From contig NC_046683.1 in NCBI RefSeq assembly GCF_009870125.1, positions 46,019,869 through 46,083,868 of the forward strand: a stretch of 64,000 nucleotides of DNA. The letters are read 5' to 3'. The position numbers were made by a program, and so were the translations under genes. This DNA is from Drosophila pseudoobscura (Eukaryota > Arthropoda > Insecta > Diptera > Drosophilidae). This document shows positions 53,020-64,000 of this stretch, one piece after another. Each line of letters starts with the position of its first letter. The stretch's first letter is position 1. The notes under the pieces are model-generated. The model saw only the letters and a program-made list of their open reading frames with translations, was not told where the DNA came from and searched no databases.

Positions 53020-53189
53020 TTTTTCATCCCCATCTGGAATCACCAAAAAAGTCATGTTTTCAATTCGATAATGATATTCCTTTCCCTATTAATGATAGTC
53101 CATGATAGTATAACAACATAATTTTCAGACCCTACAAAGAAAATTTACAGTTTGTGCAATACATTAGATTGATCGATATTTCTGATCTC

Positions 53190-53815
53190 GAAGATCAAGG
53201 CAGGATAGTTGTTCCAGTCCCACCTAAACGATAGGTGGCCAGGGCTGAGGGCGACGCGCCATCTAGCGGAAGTCCAGGGAGGCTCGATGGTGTATGGTGA
53301 CATCGGGGGGAGCTGGAGCCGTTACTGAGGATATAAGGAATAGAATAGGATTAGTTATATGTATTAGTAAGGGAAAAAGGGATAAATAGGAGTGAAAATA
53401 TTAGAAAACGTGGATTGGATTATGGAAATCGTGGAGCGTGGAAGGAAGAGTAACGTCGAGAGTTGAAATTTTGTGCTTAAAACAAAATTTTTGAAGTGAG
53501 TACAGAGAAAGGCGGGCGTGCAAATAGGTTGTAATGCAGGAAATTTTACTCACAGCCGGCAAGGAATACAGCCACCAAAACCGGGCCAGAAGGTTTCCTG
53601 GAGAGAAACACTGGAGTTCGAGAAAGTCGACGGCAGAGAAGAAGACTGTCCAAGGGGAACTACCCAGCCATGGGGTCGACAGCTAGCCGGCATTGCCCCC
53701 TGGGAAACAAGCCAAGTGTAACATAGTTGGTCCGTTGGAGAATTTTATTGAGGGGGACGAAACTGGCCCTTGTACATTCACGGACCTAATTTCACAATAA
53801 AGGTATGTTGTGGCC
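53190..53815. repeat. Possible decayed LTR or other dispersed element
   Basis: This G/C-richer, A/G-rich block stands out from its AT-rich surroundings. It has a GCGCCATCTAGCGG motif, a GAGGATATAAGGAATAG stretch that could be a TATA region, and ends with AATAAAGG at ~53797. That order resembles a solo retrotransposon LTR, but I could not find clear TG...CA ends or a target-site duplication. It may instead be a noncoding transcript region. Confidence 0.3.
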
Positions 53816-54193
53816 ATTTTACATTCGACTTTGCTTAATAAATAACTGCAAAAACAGTAATGGAAACTAATGGGAAAGGCATGCAGTGAGAGCGAAATAT
53901 TTATATATACATAGATACATATATATACATCCACTTTGCTGTCCTGTTAGGCTAGGAGCAGCAGATCAAATGTTACAACTTATTGAGGAGGCTTCGATCG
54001 ATAGATGGGAGAATTGCTTAAGGACGAATAATGCCACTAATTTTGTATGTTCCTCCCTGATGCTATATCTGGCTTCGCATTAAAGTTATCAAAGTCTAAG
54101 TCATAGCACCATTACCGTTATACCGATATTTTTGTCCACTGTGCATCGATAAGAAGACAATTTATGTTACAGTTATTCTTATTAAATTATCAT

Positions 54194-57100
54194 TTATTTA
54201 AGAATTCGAAAATTTTGAGCAACAAAGGTTAGTTCCATGTTTTCGTGTTTTAAAAGGAAGTCCGAAATAAAAAGCCCGTGTCGGTTTTGCTCTATTATTT
54301 TGAAGGCATCGGCGAGTGGAATCGTAGTGTTGTGTATGTAATATAAAAGATCTCCTTGCAATTCCTCTCTGCAGAAAAACAACAAAGCAGGAAAAATATT
54401 TACAGAAATACACAGAAATCGGAATAGGCAATACTTACAGCAAATAAACGCTTTTAAAAGTGTGCAACAGGAATGTTGTTATGTTACTAACTATTTCTTG
54501 CTCGCTTGGTTGCAATCGTACATTTCTGTAAGAAAATAAATGAGCAAGAAGCGTATTCGGAATAGGCACCAATAAATACAATTATTCAAAAAAAGAATGG
54601 CCTACCTTACACTTTGAATTATCGCATGAGGTCTGATTTTTACCATTAGAATCAGTCCCGGCGTTAAACTATTTCGAAAACTTTCAACAGACCCGATTCC
54701 AACCACCTTTCCCCGTTTCAGCAATGCCATTCGATTGCATAGAGATTGAAAATCTTCTATGTTGTTTGAAGACAACAATATTGTGCTGCCACATTCGTTG
54801 ACACTCTTCAGCACATCCAAAACATCCGATCGATGGGCCTTCTCCACTCCAGCGGTTGGCTCATCCAAAATGATAAGTGGCGGTGTTCCTATCACTGCTA
54901 TTGCTGTGCTAAGCTTCCGCTTATCACTGACCGTATACTTCTTGGATGATTTTTGTAAGTGCTCCCGAAAGTTAAGGTTTTCGGCCAGTTCTTCGGATAC
55001 TTCTCGCACTTTATCCGATCTTATGCCACGTATAAGACAGAAAATTTTTAAATTTTCTCGACCCGTAAATTTGGGCTCAAAATAATCCTTTTGGGGACAG
55101 TAGCCCATATATTTGTAGGCCTTGTATCGGTTTATTTTTCTATTGTGAACGTCGATTCCTTTGACTAGAACTCGTCCCGAAGATAGCATGATTTCCGATA
55201 CAATTACCTTGTTAATACTAGTCTTTCCAGACCTCTCGCCAACTAATCCAAGAACATCCATTCTATAAAGAAAAACAAGAGATTCGAAAACCATATATTA
55301 AATTAGTAGATGTACTTGCGGCTTGAGTCCAATTGTGACGTCTTTGACTGGACTATTCTGGTAATTTACTACAACATTTTCCAAAAGAAGAGTATGGTTT
55401 CTCAGCTCATTTTGGGTCATTCTCTGCAAATCGCAATAATCGGTATATTCGCCACCTGTACGTCTTTTAGAAAACATTATATTGGTATCTAAAAAAACAA
55501 AGAAACTTTGCAACTATAATTCTTACCTTTTTCGTCTCTTGCAAAAGGATCCACGCGCAAGAAGCAAGAGCAGGATATAAAACAACATAGATGCGCCGAT
55601 CAGTGCCAATATGTATGGAAGTCCAGCGATCACGCACCAGTGGGAGTGGACCTCTATGAGCTATGCAGTAAGTCATGTGTAAACCAGACATCGACTCCAA
55701 GCACTCACCGCATCCTTGAAATTTTTTGTCGTTTCTTCCTTCACAGACTTTAAGCGACGATGCCTCAATACAGATGGCATGGACCAACGCAATGGCCGCA
55801 TATGTGGGTATTATATAAAGGAAAGCAAATTCTTTTTCCGGAACAGGCCACTCGAAGGGTATGGCTGGAACGGTAAGTGGAATGGACTGTCAAAGAAGCA
55901 ACCCCAATATATTAAGATATGTACTAACCCAATATAAACAATAGTACTACAGGTATAATCCATGCATACATAACTCGTGCGAAGAATTGCATCAGCAAGT
56001 ATAAAAATAGTAGCAGTGCAACACTAAAGAGAATCAAGGCAAAGGCATAGGCAACTAAAAATAGTTGATAATTGAAATAGTTATTATACTGGAATATCAA
56101 AAATGTAAAACCCCCTATAAAACATTACCTGTTTCATTGTCGAAACTCTTTTGCAAAAGAAGCGTCATCACGATTACAAGCGATACGGAAAATATCGAAA
56201 GCAAAAACCAGTCAAAAAGCAAGTGGACCAGCCAGAATGTTGTCATATTAATGCCCTCCACTTGCTGCAATAGCTTGAATCCGATGCGACGCTCCCTGAC
56301 AATGAAGGCGGCAAAGAACCCGCTGAAGATACTTATGCACAACAGATTCAGATATAAAGATCCACTCTCGAAACAATCGATCTGACGGATTGTGGAGTTT
56401 TCACTATATTGAATTGACGGATAGGGGTGATTGTTAAAGGTTATGGCTTTCGTACGAGTTTCCATCTTTGCATTAGCATCACTGCAAAATAGATCCAGAA
56501 ATTCACTGAAAGAATTTACAATAATTAATATGCTGATCTATGATTTACATATGATAAAATTAGCTTCGAAATATTCACCTGTTTGCCAAGTATCCTATTA
56601 GGGCGGCTGCCACTGCTTCCGAATGTAAAAATTTTCGGCTGTAATAGATTTGATATGCGCATTTGTTTATTTTTATACCAAAGACATAGACATTATTTAA
56701 GATATCTGCTTTTGTGTCCAAGTCTTTCGCTGATATATCCTGTGTTCTACAGCCAGTTATTTTCCGCTTTAAGAGGCCTATAAGTGGATTCTCATCGTTA
56801 AAGTCTCTGACAAAGGCCACCCGGCATCTTGGTCCATATATATCCAGCTTTAGCGGCAGCCGGTCCTGAAATACAAAATCCATGCCTGCGTGCGAACGGT
56901 ATTTGTCTGGAATTGGCCAACTATAAGAGTATCTTTGCAGCGCCGCAGCTCCCAATAGCATCAGAAAAAAAAGCATAAAAAACACCAGAAAATTATGCTT
57001 GATTTGATAGAACTTTTTAAGTAACATCGCACGCCATTGATTGAGGCACAAATTACAACCATATAATAAACATTCATCGGGTTCGGGGGAGCCTCCTACA

Positions 57101-59802
57101 CAATTTCCCCTGCTACTGTCGGCGCACGGCGAAGTGGCCTTCACAAATTTATTTATGATGGGCGTTGTGCCAATGCCAATGGCGCCCATATTGAAACAAT
57201 TGGCTCCACCCTCCAGCTCCTTAAGCAAAGGCACAATGCTACGGCAATAGGATTGCGGTATGCTGTAGGATATTTCAAATGGTTTATCCGAGGATGCCGT
57301 AGTCTCTGGTATGTATGATGTTATTAACGATGTTATCTGTGGCTCTTCACATACCTCCCCTTGCGAACAGACCTGATAATTAAATGCAAAATACTAGAAT
57401 ACAAAGTATCGATACGTATTGATTCATACCAACTGATATCCAGAACCATGCGTGTTTTTTAAAAAGGTGGAAGTGCCATTGAACAGCAGGTTACCATCGC
57501 ATAGAATAGCCAAACGGTCGCCGAGAACATCAGCCTCTTCGATATGGTAAGTTGTGATAATTAAAGTCCTACATCGTTTCTCCGATTGTAACAGATCCCA
57601 CACCAATCTTCGTTCACAGGGCTCCAGGCTCTCGGTGGGTTCATCTAATACCACAATCCGCGGATTGCCACAAAAGGCGCAGGCCACAGATAATCTCCTC
57701 CTGTCGGCCGTGGATAAGCAACGGCCTTTCACATCCCTAACTTGCCAGAGCTCGAGGGCTTTCAAATACCTGGCCGTGGAACGAACTCTTCCATGTGCGC
57801 TAGTGCCCCGCAGAGCATAGAAGATGTACATGTTCTGCTTAACGGTCAAATTGGCAAATAATGGATTATGCTGTGGCGAGAGTCCCACCAGAGTTCTGGT
57901 CGATCTCGCAATATCTCTATCGTCAATTTTTACCGATCCCGACTGGGGGGGAATGCTGCCCGAAATGGAATTGGTAATGGCGGATTTCCCAGAATCTGAT
58001 AGTCCCAATATAGCCGTGATCTGATCATCATACATATTCATGGCGAAATTTGTCAGAGGCGGCTTTCCTTTGTGACTCCTTTGACTCAAAATGAGCGTCT
58101 GCACAACGGCTGGGGACATTTTGCGAGTTCTTTGAGGGTTTTGATGATAGCCCAAGGAATCATGATCTCTGGAAGATCTGCGAAACATCGAAGCTCCGTA
58201 GCGTCCCGGGCAGCATAGCTCTGCTAATGAGCACAACACCAGAGAAATGAATGCTCCCATCAGCATTATGATGGGAATTAGAGCAAAACTATCCAGAAAC
58301 TTCCCTCTTAAGAAATGATTCCATTGAAGCCCCGTATTATCGTACTTTTCATAGTAAAGTATTTTCCGAAGGCCAGTTAAAAATCCAAATTGGAAAGACA
58401 CGCATAACGGATAGAGCAAGGCTTTGCTCCCGGCATGCAAAAACATATATAATATAAAAAAAATTATCGAATAAAACACAATCATAAAGGCAGCTAGGGC
58501 TGTATCTTGAAATAAACTATAGATAAGAAAACAAAAGCATATGGCGCACACTGTCCATATGGTAAAAAAAAACCAAATGGCTGTGAAGCTCGAACAGTTC
58601 AAAATGTTACCATTTTTACAAATCGGCGCCTAAAAAAGGAAACGAATTATGGACTCAAGCATCTGTTCTTTGTGTTCCAGTAGATGGATAGCATACCGTA
58701 AGCAAGAAAACAGTTAATAAGTTAATCACAGTCGCCAAAATAAAGGCAGAACAAAACCAAGAGAGATATTGGATGAACCGATTTGCACTGGAAATTCTCA
58801 TCAAGTCATTTAGCTGCTTGGTCTTTTCTTTTTGCATAAGCTATTTAAAAAAAGAGAAAAGTAAATACACTTAGGTGGATAGTCCTATCCCAAACTCTCA
58901 GAAGAAAGCTTTTCTTTTCTTACTTACCATTACCAGACGAACGAATGGATAAATGTAGAGAGAACTCAAATAGAATGGCAATATATTCACCAGACTAGTA
59001 CCCAATGGGTCGAGAATTTGGGGATCAAGGAAATCGTTATACGTCGCATCGGAAACAAATGGCTTTGATGTAATCGTTATGCCATCGTCCTTGAATTTTT
59101 TGGTAATATTGCTTACAGCTGGATATGATAGAAATGCCACAATGGCATACATTATTTGTAAGAATCCTTCATTCATATAGATCGGCCGGGGCGTGTTCAC
59201 TTCGTGTCTAACTTGGTTGGTATACCACAATTCAGTTGGCATCGTTCGAAGTGCACTGGGAAATCGTATGGTGATGTCCGTATCATCCTCGACATCCTTC
59301 ACCTTCCAAATAATACCGCCCAAATAGTTTCCGTTTATAAGCTTATTTTCCATATCACCTTCAGAGCTGATACGCTCAACAGATCTCAGCTTTAGGACAT
59401 TAAATAGTGCTGACTTTAGTGGCTCTACTATATAATCCTTGTTTGTATACAATAAAAGTACTTTTTTGGGAGTGTATTCGGCTATCATCTCCATTAAATT
59501 ACTACATTTTTCAGTTTACGATTAAAACAATTAGGACAATCAATCAGAGAGAACATCAAAGGAGCCGAATTTTGAAAGATAACTAAAATACTTGGAACTT
59601 ACTACAGTGGACTGAGCTTTACATTATCCCCAAGAGTTCCATTTCGTCGCAAGAAACAATGCGAAGAATTCTCTTGATTTACAGTGCATCTCAAGTGAAC
59701 CAAGTGTATCATTAGCAGCGGCAGTAACATGTACATTACCATCTCGCATCTTGTATAGCTCCGAAAGTTCTTCAGAACTAGAACACATAATTGCGGTGCC
59801 AT
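54194..59802 (-). CDS. ABCA-type full ABC transporter, degenerate ATPase sites
   Basis: Thirteen exons (59802-59603, 59501-58928, 58840-58697, 58629-57430, 57372-56579, 56505-56129, 56054-55929, 55864-55709, 55653-55527, 55463-55320, 55262-54606, 54525-54439, 54368-54194) keep phase to 1586 residues. Order is TMD1, NBD1, TMD2, NBD2, typical of ABCA. A first helix follows LVLKNF, and a large extracellular loop follows it. NBD1 has Walker A GLSDSGKS (~514), Walker B VVLDEPTE, but LSTAD for the LSGGQ signature and TTYHIEEAD at the H-loop. NBD2 has a shortened Walker A GERSGKT (~1289), LDEPTAG, TVSDKRK for the signature and SSNNIED where the H-loop His should be. ABCA proteins move lipids; activity here is doubtful. 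Two acceptors and one GC donor (55319) were chosen to keep frame. The melanogaster counterpart is uncertain. Confidence 0.82.
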
Positions 59803-60440
59803 AACGAATCAATGCAAAAATTAATGTATAAGTTTTTATAAACTAAAGTTCTTATATCATGACATACTACGCTCGGCTTGTGTATTTATTTAAACTTCAA
59901 AACTTAAGCTACAGGCAGTCTTCTGTATCACTTGTGGGGAGGGGAGTGTCCTGAAACACAACAGACCAAACTTCAACCATAAGAGATGCCAAGGACGAAG
60001 CTAAGTAAACTGAAGATAGCATAATCTTTTACCAGAAATAAATGCATTTTTGTAGAAATATATCTGACGGCCCTTCTCCATATACCATTCCAGGAATTCC
60101 CACATACATTTGCAGCTTGAAGGTAATTTAAATTTATCTGAATCGATAGCCTAGACCAAATGTCTACATCTTGGTAGGTCCAAGGGTAAGTCCCCAGAAT
60201 TACTGGCCTTGTATTACTCACCCCACCCACTTCTGAGAGCTTAACCAAACATTTGATTAGTTGTTTTAATTCCGAATTTGAGGACAAGTGACGTAGTTGA
60301 TATTGGGGTAGACACATGATAGAACATCTGTTATGCCAAATAATTGGCACGGCATTTGCCAAAAAAATTTTACTACAAAAGGGGCCCCGAACAGATCAGT
60401 CAGCATCGAAAGCACTACAAGCAACAACCAAACACTAATC
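59803..60440. other. Divergent 5' region ABCA / small acidic gene
   Basis: About 640 bases between start codons. A 129-codon minus-strand frame (59973-60362) is open here but has no recognisable motif and overlaps the promoter of the plus-strand gene, so it is not called. Confidence 0.45.
60374..60401 (+). promoter_or_regulatory. TATA-like box and initiator
   Basis: TACAAAAGG at 60374 is followed about 24 bases later by TCAGTC (60396-60401), a good match to the Drosophila initiator. Transcription would start ~43 bases before the ATG of the secreted acidic protein. A focused TATA/Inr promoter fits a tissue-specific, highly expressed gene. Confidence 0.45.
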
Positions 60441-60845
60441 ATGCAGTCCAACAAAGTTCTCTTCCTTGTCTTTGGTGAGTTGAATGAGGGATTTCCGAAC
60501 CACAGGAAGGAGTTAACTCATATCTAACCTTATATTATAGGTGTCCTGGCCCTGGTCATAGCCGCTAGCCTATCCTCTGAGGCTGTGGAGCAGGATAGCG
60601 AAGGTATCAGTGATCGTCGCTATCGTTGGGCTTCGGAAGAGGACAACTCCGAGGACTCGGAAGACTCAGCTGATGCCGAGGACGATCAAGATCAGGGAGA
60701 TCAGGATGATCAGGGTAACAATTCTGATGAGGATGATCAGGGTAACAATTCTGATGAAGATGGCGAGTGGGAAGAGGAGATTATCGAATACGTACCAGCC
60801 GGAGAGTCCTGGGAAGATCTGGAGAATGGATCTGATGAAGCTTAA
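60441..60845 (+). CDS. Small secreted acidic protein
   Basis: Two exons (60441-60474, 60541-60845) give 112 residues. A signal peptide (MQSNKVLFLVFGVLALVIAA, cleavage near 20-25) is split by a 66-base intron close to the start. This layout is common in small Drosophila secreted-protein genes such as glue, immune-induced and seminal proteins. The mature part is almost entirely Asp, Glu, Ser, Asn, Gln and Gly, including two copies of DDQGNNSDED, and ends with a Trp/Glu-rich segment. No cysteines remain after the signal peptide, so no disulfide fold is expected; it is probably disordered and could bind calcium or coat a secretion. I do not recognise a named family. ATTAAA at 60939 may be its poly(A) signal. 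Confidence 0.8.
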
Positions 60846-61714
60846 GCTTAAGCTGACTTAAATTTTTATCAATATTTTTTTTTTAATTTATAACTATGTA
60901 TACATGTTAATTAATTTGTTATTATGAAGAATCAACCAATTAAATATGAAATCCATTTAAATCTACATATGTATGTATATGTTTTTGGGGTATTCAATTT
61001 CCCCAATTCTTTTCCCATGCTTTCCGGTAATAAGAACCAGACTTTGGTTTTGTATAATTTATTTTATTTAACATAATTTAAAGTATGTATAATTCAATTT
61101 TAATATGGTTCACATACAATATTTATAGTTTGATTTTGCATTAATTTAAACATTTTAGTATTATGCATTTAAATATATTTTTAAGGTATATATTTAAACT
61201 ATGACTAAACATAAATTTTACACGATTCTCTTGCCACGCCTACCACCTCGCTAGTGATGTCGTCCAATAATTTATTTCTGCAATTTCTACTAAGTTGAAA
61301 ACCATAATTTTGGAATGATGGGACACAGGCAACACAATAAATAGATAGGACACTGAAATACGAGAAATACTTAAAAAAGGGGGGGAAAAAAAAATAAAAA
61401 TACATTCGTACATTTAATACAAAATAGTTTTTACATCTGATCTGATATATCTTGAATTGCTCTAGAATGAGAGATCAGAGCTTATTGATCTGATTAACAT
61501 ATGTATGTGTATATGTTTCTTTTATTTTCGTTTTTCCGGACGTGTGTTAAGTCATTGAATAATTGGGAATTGCACTTCATTATTTAAATTGCCTGTTGAT
61601 CTGTTGATGTTCTCTATGTAGTAGTTTTGCCCCTCAAATGTTGCGCGTTCTGAGTCTTTTTTTCTCACGGCACACCCCAGCTCTCCGCAATCCGCATTTC
61701 TATCCGTTTCACAA
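60846..61714. other. Convergent 3' untranslated DNA
   Basis: Very AT-rich. The left ~100 bases should be the 3' UTR of the secreted acidic gene (ATTAAA at 60939-60944). The rest is probably the 3' UTR of the minus-strand gene ending at 61715, with reverse-strand AATAAA-type signals around 61050-61065. Confidence 0.45.
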
Positions 61715-61868
61715 TCACACATTGCTGTCCGTTCCAACGGCCCCGGTGAAGGAGAAGGGCTGGGCATTGTTCACAATCCCCGCCCTGTCGTTGGTGGTCG
61801 ACGCGGCTGTGCCATTGCCTCCATAACCAGTTTGTTGTGCAGCTGCCCGCATATCCTCGGCGGATGCT
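61715..61868 (-). CDS. Last coding exon of a gene continuing beyond the window
   Basis: On the minus strand an acceptor (TTACTCGTAAACAG) is followed by 154 bases reading [19 protein letters not shown] ... and ending [17 protein letters not shown], then TGA. Codon use is clearly coding-like (GC-rich third positions) against AT-rich flanks. The exon opens with the third base of a codon, so the preceding exon must end in phase 2. No upstream exon is recognised within the window, so it is beyond 64000 or in the 2.1 kb of intron here. The Gly/Thr/Ser-rich tail is not recognised as a known family. Confidence 0.6.
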
Positions 61869-64000
61869 CTGTTTACGAGTAAGTAGACAAAAGGGTTTTA
61901 TAATTGTTTAAACAATCTTCAAAACTAAATCTATAGTAGAAAAATGTAAGAAATCAAATGGAGATTAATCGGAATTTATGTGCTCAACTAGGGAAGTGTG
62001 TGTGTGTGCTTTGTGCCTACGTAGGGAAACCAAACAGTATCGTTTAAAATTATTCAAAATTGTATACAATAATTTTTCAATACAACAAAAGATCGGGTGC
62101 TACAGTTACAATTTGTCCAAAATCAACTCAAAATGTACATAAAATAACTACTTTCGAAAGTTTTTAAAGTTTATCTACTCACTAAAAAAACATACATATA
62201 GTACGCTTAAGGACATCCCGACAGTTGAAAGATGTACATAATTTACAGAATACCACATTTTTAGTGGGTTTGCATTGCAACTGTCGCGCTGTCATTGAAA
62301 CGCACTGTACTATATTGATAATTGATTACATTCATAAAAGCTTATACAAATTTATTTGCCTTTTGTGATTTCTTGGAGGCAGCACAGTGTTTAACAGCAA
62401 GCTGTTTCAGCGTGTTTCATATTGTTCATGTTGTTGGCTATCGGTGCTGCAGTTGCTGTAGGCCAGTCGTTGTTATTAGATTTAACTGCTCTTGGGCTGT
62501 TCTTGGACAGTTTTTTGATGTGACGTGTATTAGATCTTTAGTCTGATACTTGATTAGGGCCCAAAAAAAAAAACATTTACATTACATATTTCATTTTTAG
62601 TGTTGCCGTTCATCGATTTAACATATTTTCAACAAATTTATTTAATTTATTCAACTTTTATAATTAGTTCAGGTGAGATTTCTCTGTTTGCTTGCGAAGG
62701 CTCTATTATTAACAAGTTCTGGCGAGTATTTCTTAAATGTTTTTTCATACTTAAATCACTAAAAAGTTATGATTAAATAAATATAAAGTTTAATGTAAAA
62801 ATTTTGGAATGCATTTTGAAAGGAATTGTGCCCACAGGGCTATCCCAAAAAAAAATAATACCTTTCTATCAGACTTGAACAGTTTGAAATTTTGGTTGTA
62901 CATATATAAAAATAATAATAATATACAAAAAACATATATTTCTAGCTCATGAGAAATTATACGAAGCTCGAAAAAAAAAACAGACGACCTGAATTCTAAA
63001 AGGCAAAATGAACGAATTTACAACATTTAAAAAACACAAACGTCATATGTATGTATCCCCAACTTGTGTACACTATATATATTATATAGAAATTGTATAT
63101 TTTGTATATTTTTATATGTCTAATGCTTGATTATGATCAATTTCAATTTCAATTTCAATTCGCGGACTATCTTGTGAGCAAAATCAATTCTCAAATAACG
63201 TTAACATTTTGTATTTCCTGTTTTACATTCAAGCAAAGCATATCATATCTCGAGTTAATACTTTTTCTGAGTTGTACATATTGCTCTATAGGTTGTTCTT
63301 TCTTGATTCTCACTTTTTATAGTATTATTTATATTTGTTTGATTCTTGTGTGTGTTTGATTGTGTTTAAGCTGTGTGTGTGTGTGTGTGTGTGTGTGTGG
63401 AAGCTTGTGGTTTCTGTTTTTAAATAAGTATTTCTTTTGTTTGCATTCTCGGTTATCTTTCAATATAGTTTCTCACTAAAAATATATGCTTGCTGCACTT
63501 TCGACATAATATGTAAGTATCAATGTATTCCCTTCAGTATTTTCTCTATGTACTATATGTATAATATATTTAACTGTAGTTTTTAACAACACCAACCGTT
63601 CGACGAAAGACATTTAAAAATGGAATACGAATTACATGCACAAAGGGGACAAAGACAATGGGGCCAAAATGACGAAAATGCATTTGCCCCAAAAAACACT
63701 TTGGTTATTAACAAACGTTTGTTTCAACAACAATTACATATGAGAATTTCGTTTCATTTCTTTTGTATTTTGGTGGGGTGTTCTTCTGTATTCTTCTATA
63801 TTCTCAGATGCCCTCGGTAACGCTGCTCTTGCTCCGCTATGATATCCGCTATGATCTGCTTCCCAATCAATTTCTTGTAGCTTTTTCTTTGCTTCTAGTG
63901 GAATGGACTGGACTGTATGGGTGTGGGTGTGGCTGTGGATGTGTGTGTGTGGCTGGTATGTCTTTTGGAGTGTCGTAGAGTGTGGTTTGGCAGTTACTAA
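61869..64000. other. Probable intron with simple repeats
   Basis: AT-rich DNA upstream (on the minus strand) of the terminal exon at 61715-61868, most likely an intron of that gene. It has a (TTTCAA)n run at ~63138-63160 and a (GT)n run at 63372-63399. A short minus-strand frame near 63790-63900 (KKLQEIDWEADHSGYHSGAR) has somewhat coding-like composition but no visible splice signals that would support it. Confidence 0.4.
63372..63399. repeat. (GT)n microsatellite
   Basis: Fourteen uninterrupted GT units, the longest dinucleotide run in the window. Confidence 0.9.

Larger units (their letters stand above)
52773..54193. other. Region between Hip1 start and ABCA 3' end
   Basis: About 1.4 kb. 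It holds the Hip1 promoter with a DRE, the composition-anomalous block at 53190-53815, and AT-rich DNA with TATACATA-type repeats at ~53900. No coding gene is supported. Confidence 0.5.

Noticed and set aside
59973-60362. Minus-strand 129-codon open frame between the ABCA gene and the small acidic gene
   Set aside because: It has no recognisable motif or signal peptide and overlaps the TATA/initiator promoter of the plus-strand gene. The ABCA coding sequence has its own good start and first membrane helix at 59802, so the frame is probably chance.

Overview
This is a euchromatic window from a Drosophila genome. Gene structure (short 50-70 bp introns, GTAAGT donors, DRE TATCGATA and core Motif 1 promoter elements) and protein content both fit. 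Several proteins are recognisable fly genes: Ptp69D, SmD1 (snRNP69D), Klc, Vps13D and Hip1. From memory, these lie close together near cytological 69 on chromosome arm 3L of D. melanogaster, so the window is most likely the Muller element D counterpart. Proteins diverge moderately from the melanogaster versions. Two dispersed repeats also resemble an element I associate with the obscura group, so an obscura-group species is my inference. The exact species cannot be read from the sequence.

Layout. Bases 1-8900 are noncoding with many microsatellites. Then follow: an ABHD18-type hydrolase (8901-12134, -), Ptp69D (12854-19384, +), an AAGAB/p34-type adaptin chaperone (20395-21517, +), SmD1 (21954-23056, -), kinesin light chain (23781-25603, -), an ANKRD11/12-type nuclear protein (27588-30016, +), an HspBP1/Fes1-type Hsp70 exchange factor (31531-33118, -), Vps13D (33573-46676, +), Hip1 (47318-52772, -), a full ABCA-type transporter (54194-59802, -), a small secreted acidic protein (60441-60845, +), and the last exon of a minus-strand gene that continues past the right end (61715-61868). 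Coordinates come from hand-built splice models checked for reading phase; an error of a base or so is possible at some exon edges.

The genes are not an operon or pathway. Promoters are mostly shared divergently (ABHD18/Ptp69D, Klc/ANKRD, HspBP1/Vps13D, ABCA/small acidic gene), and 3' ends are convergent (AAGAB/SmD1, ANKRD/HspBP1, Vps13D/Hip1). Some membership is thematic: Hip1 and AAGAB act in clathrin/adaptor traffic, Vps13D and probably ABHD18 in mitochondrial lipid homeostasis, and Klc in microtubule transport.

Most notable observations: (1) a recent 427-bp intragenic duplication in Hip1 that built a chimeric coiled-coil exon; (2) an ANKRD11/12-like gene that keeps both conserved ends but shows no ankyrin repeats; (3) three inferred GC-AG introns, in AAGAB, Vps13D and the ABCA gene; (4) an ABCA transporter whose two ATP-binding domains are both degenerate at the signature and H-loop; (5) a ~463-bp element with inverted ends in a Hip1 intron that shares sequence with a repeat at 30.4-30.8 kb. 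I see no sign of a wholly novel multi-gene system here.
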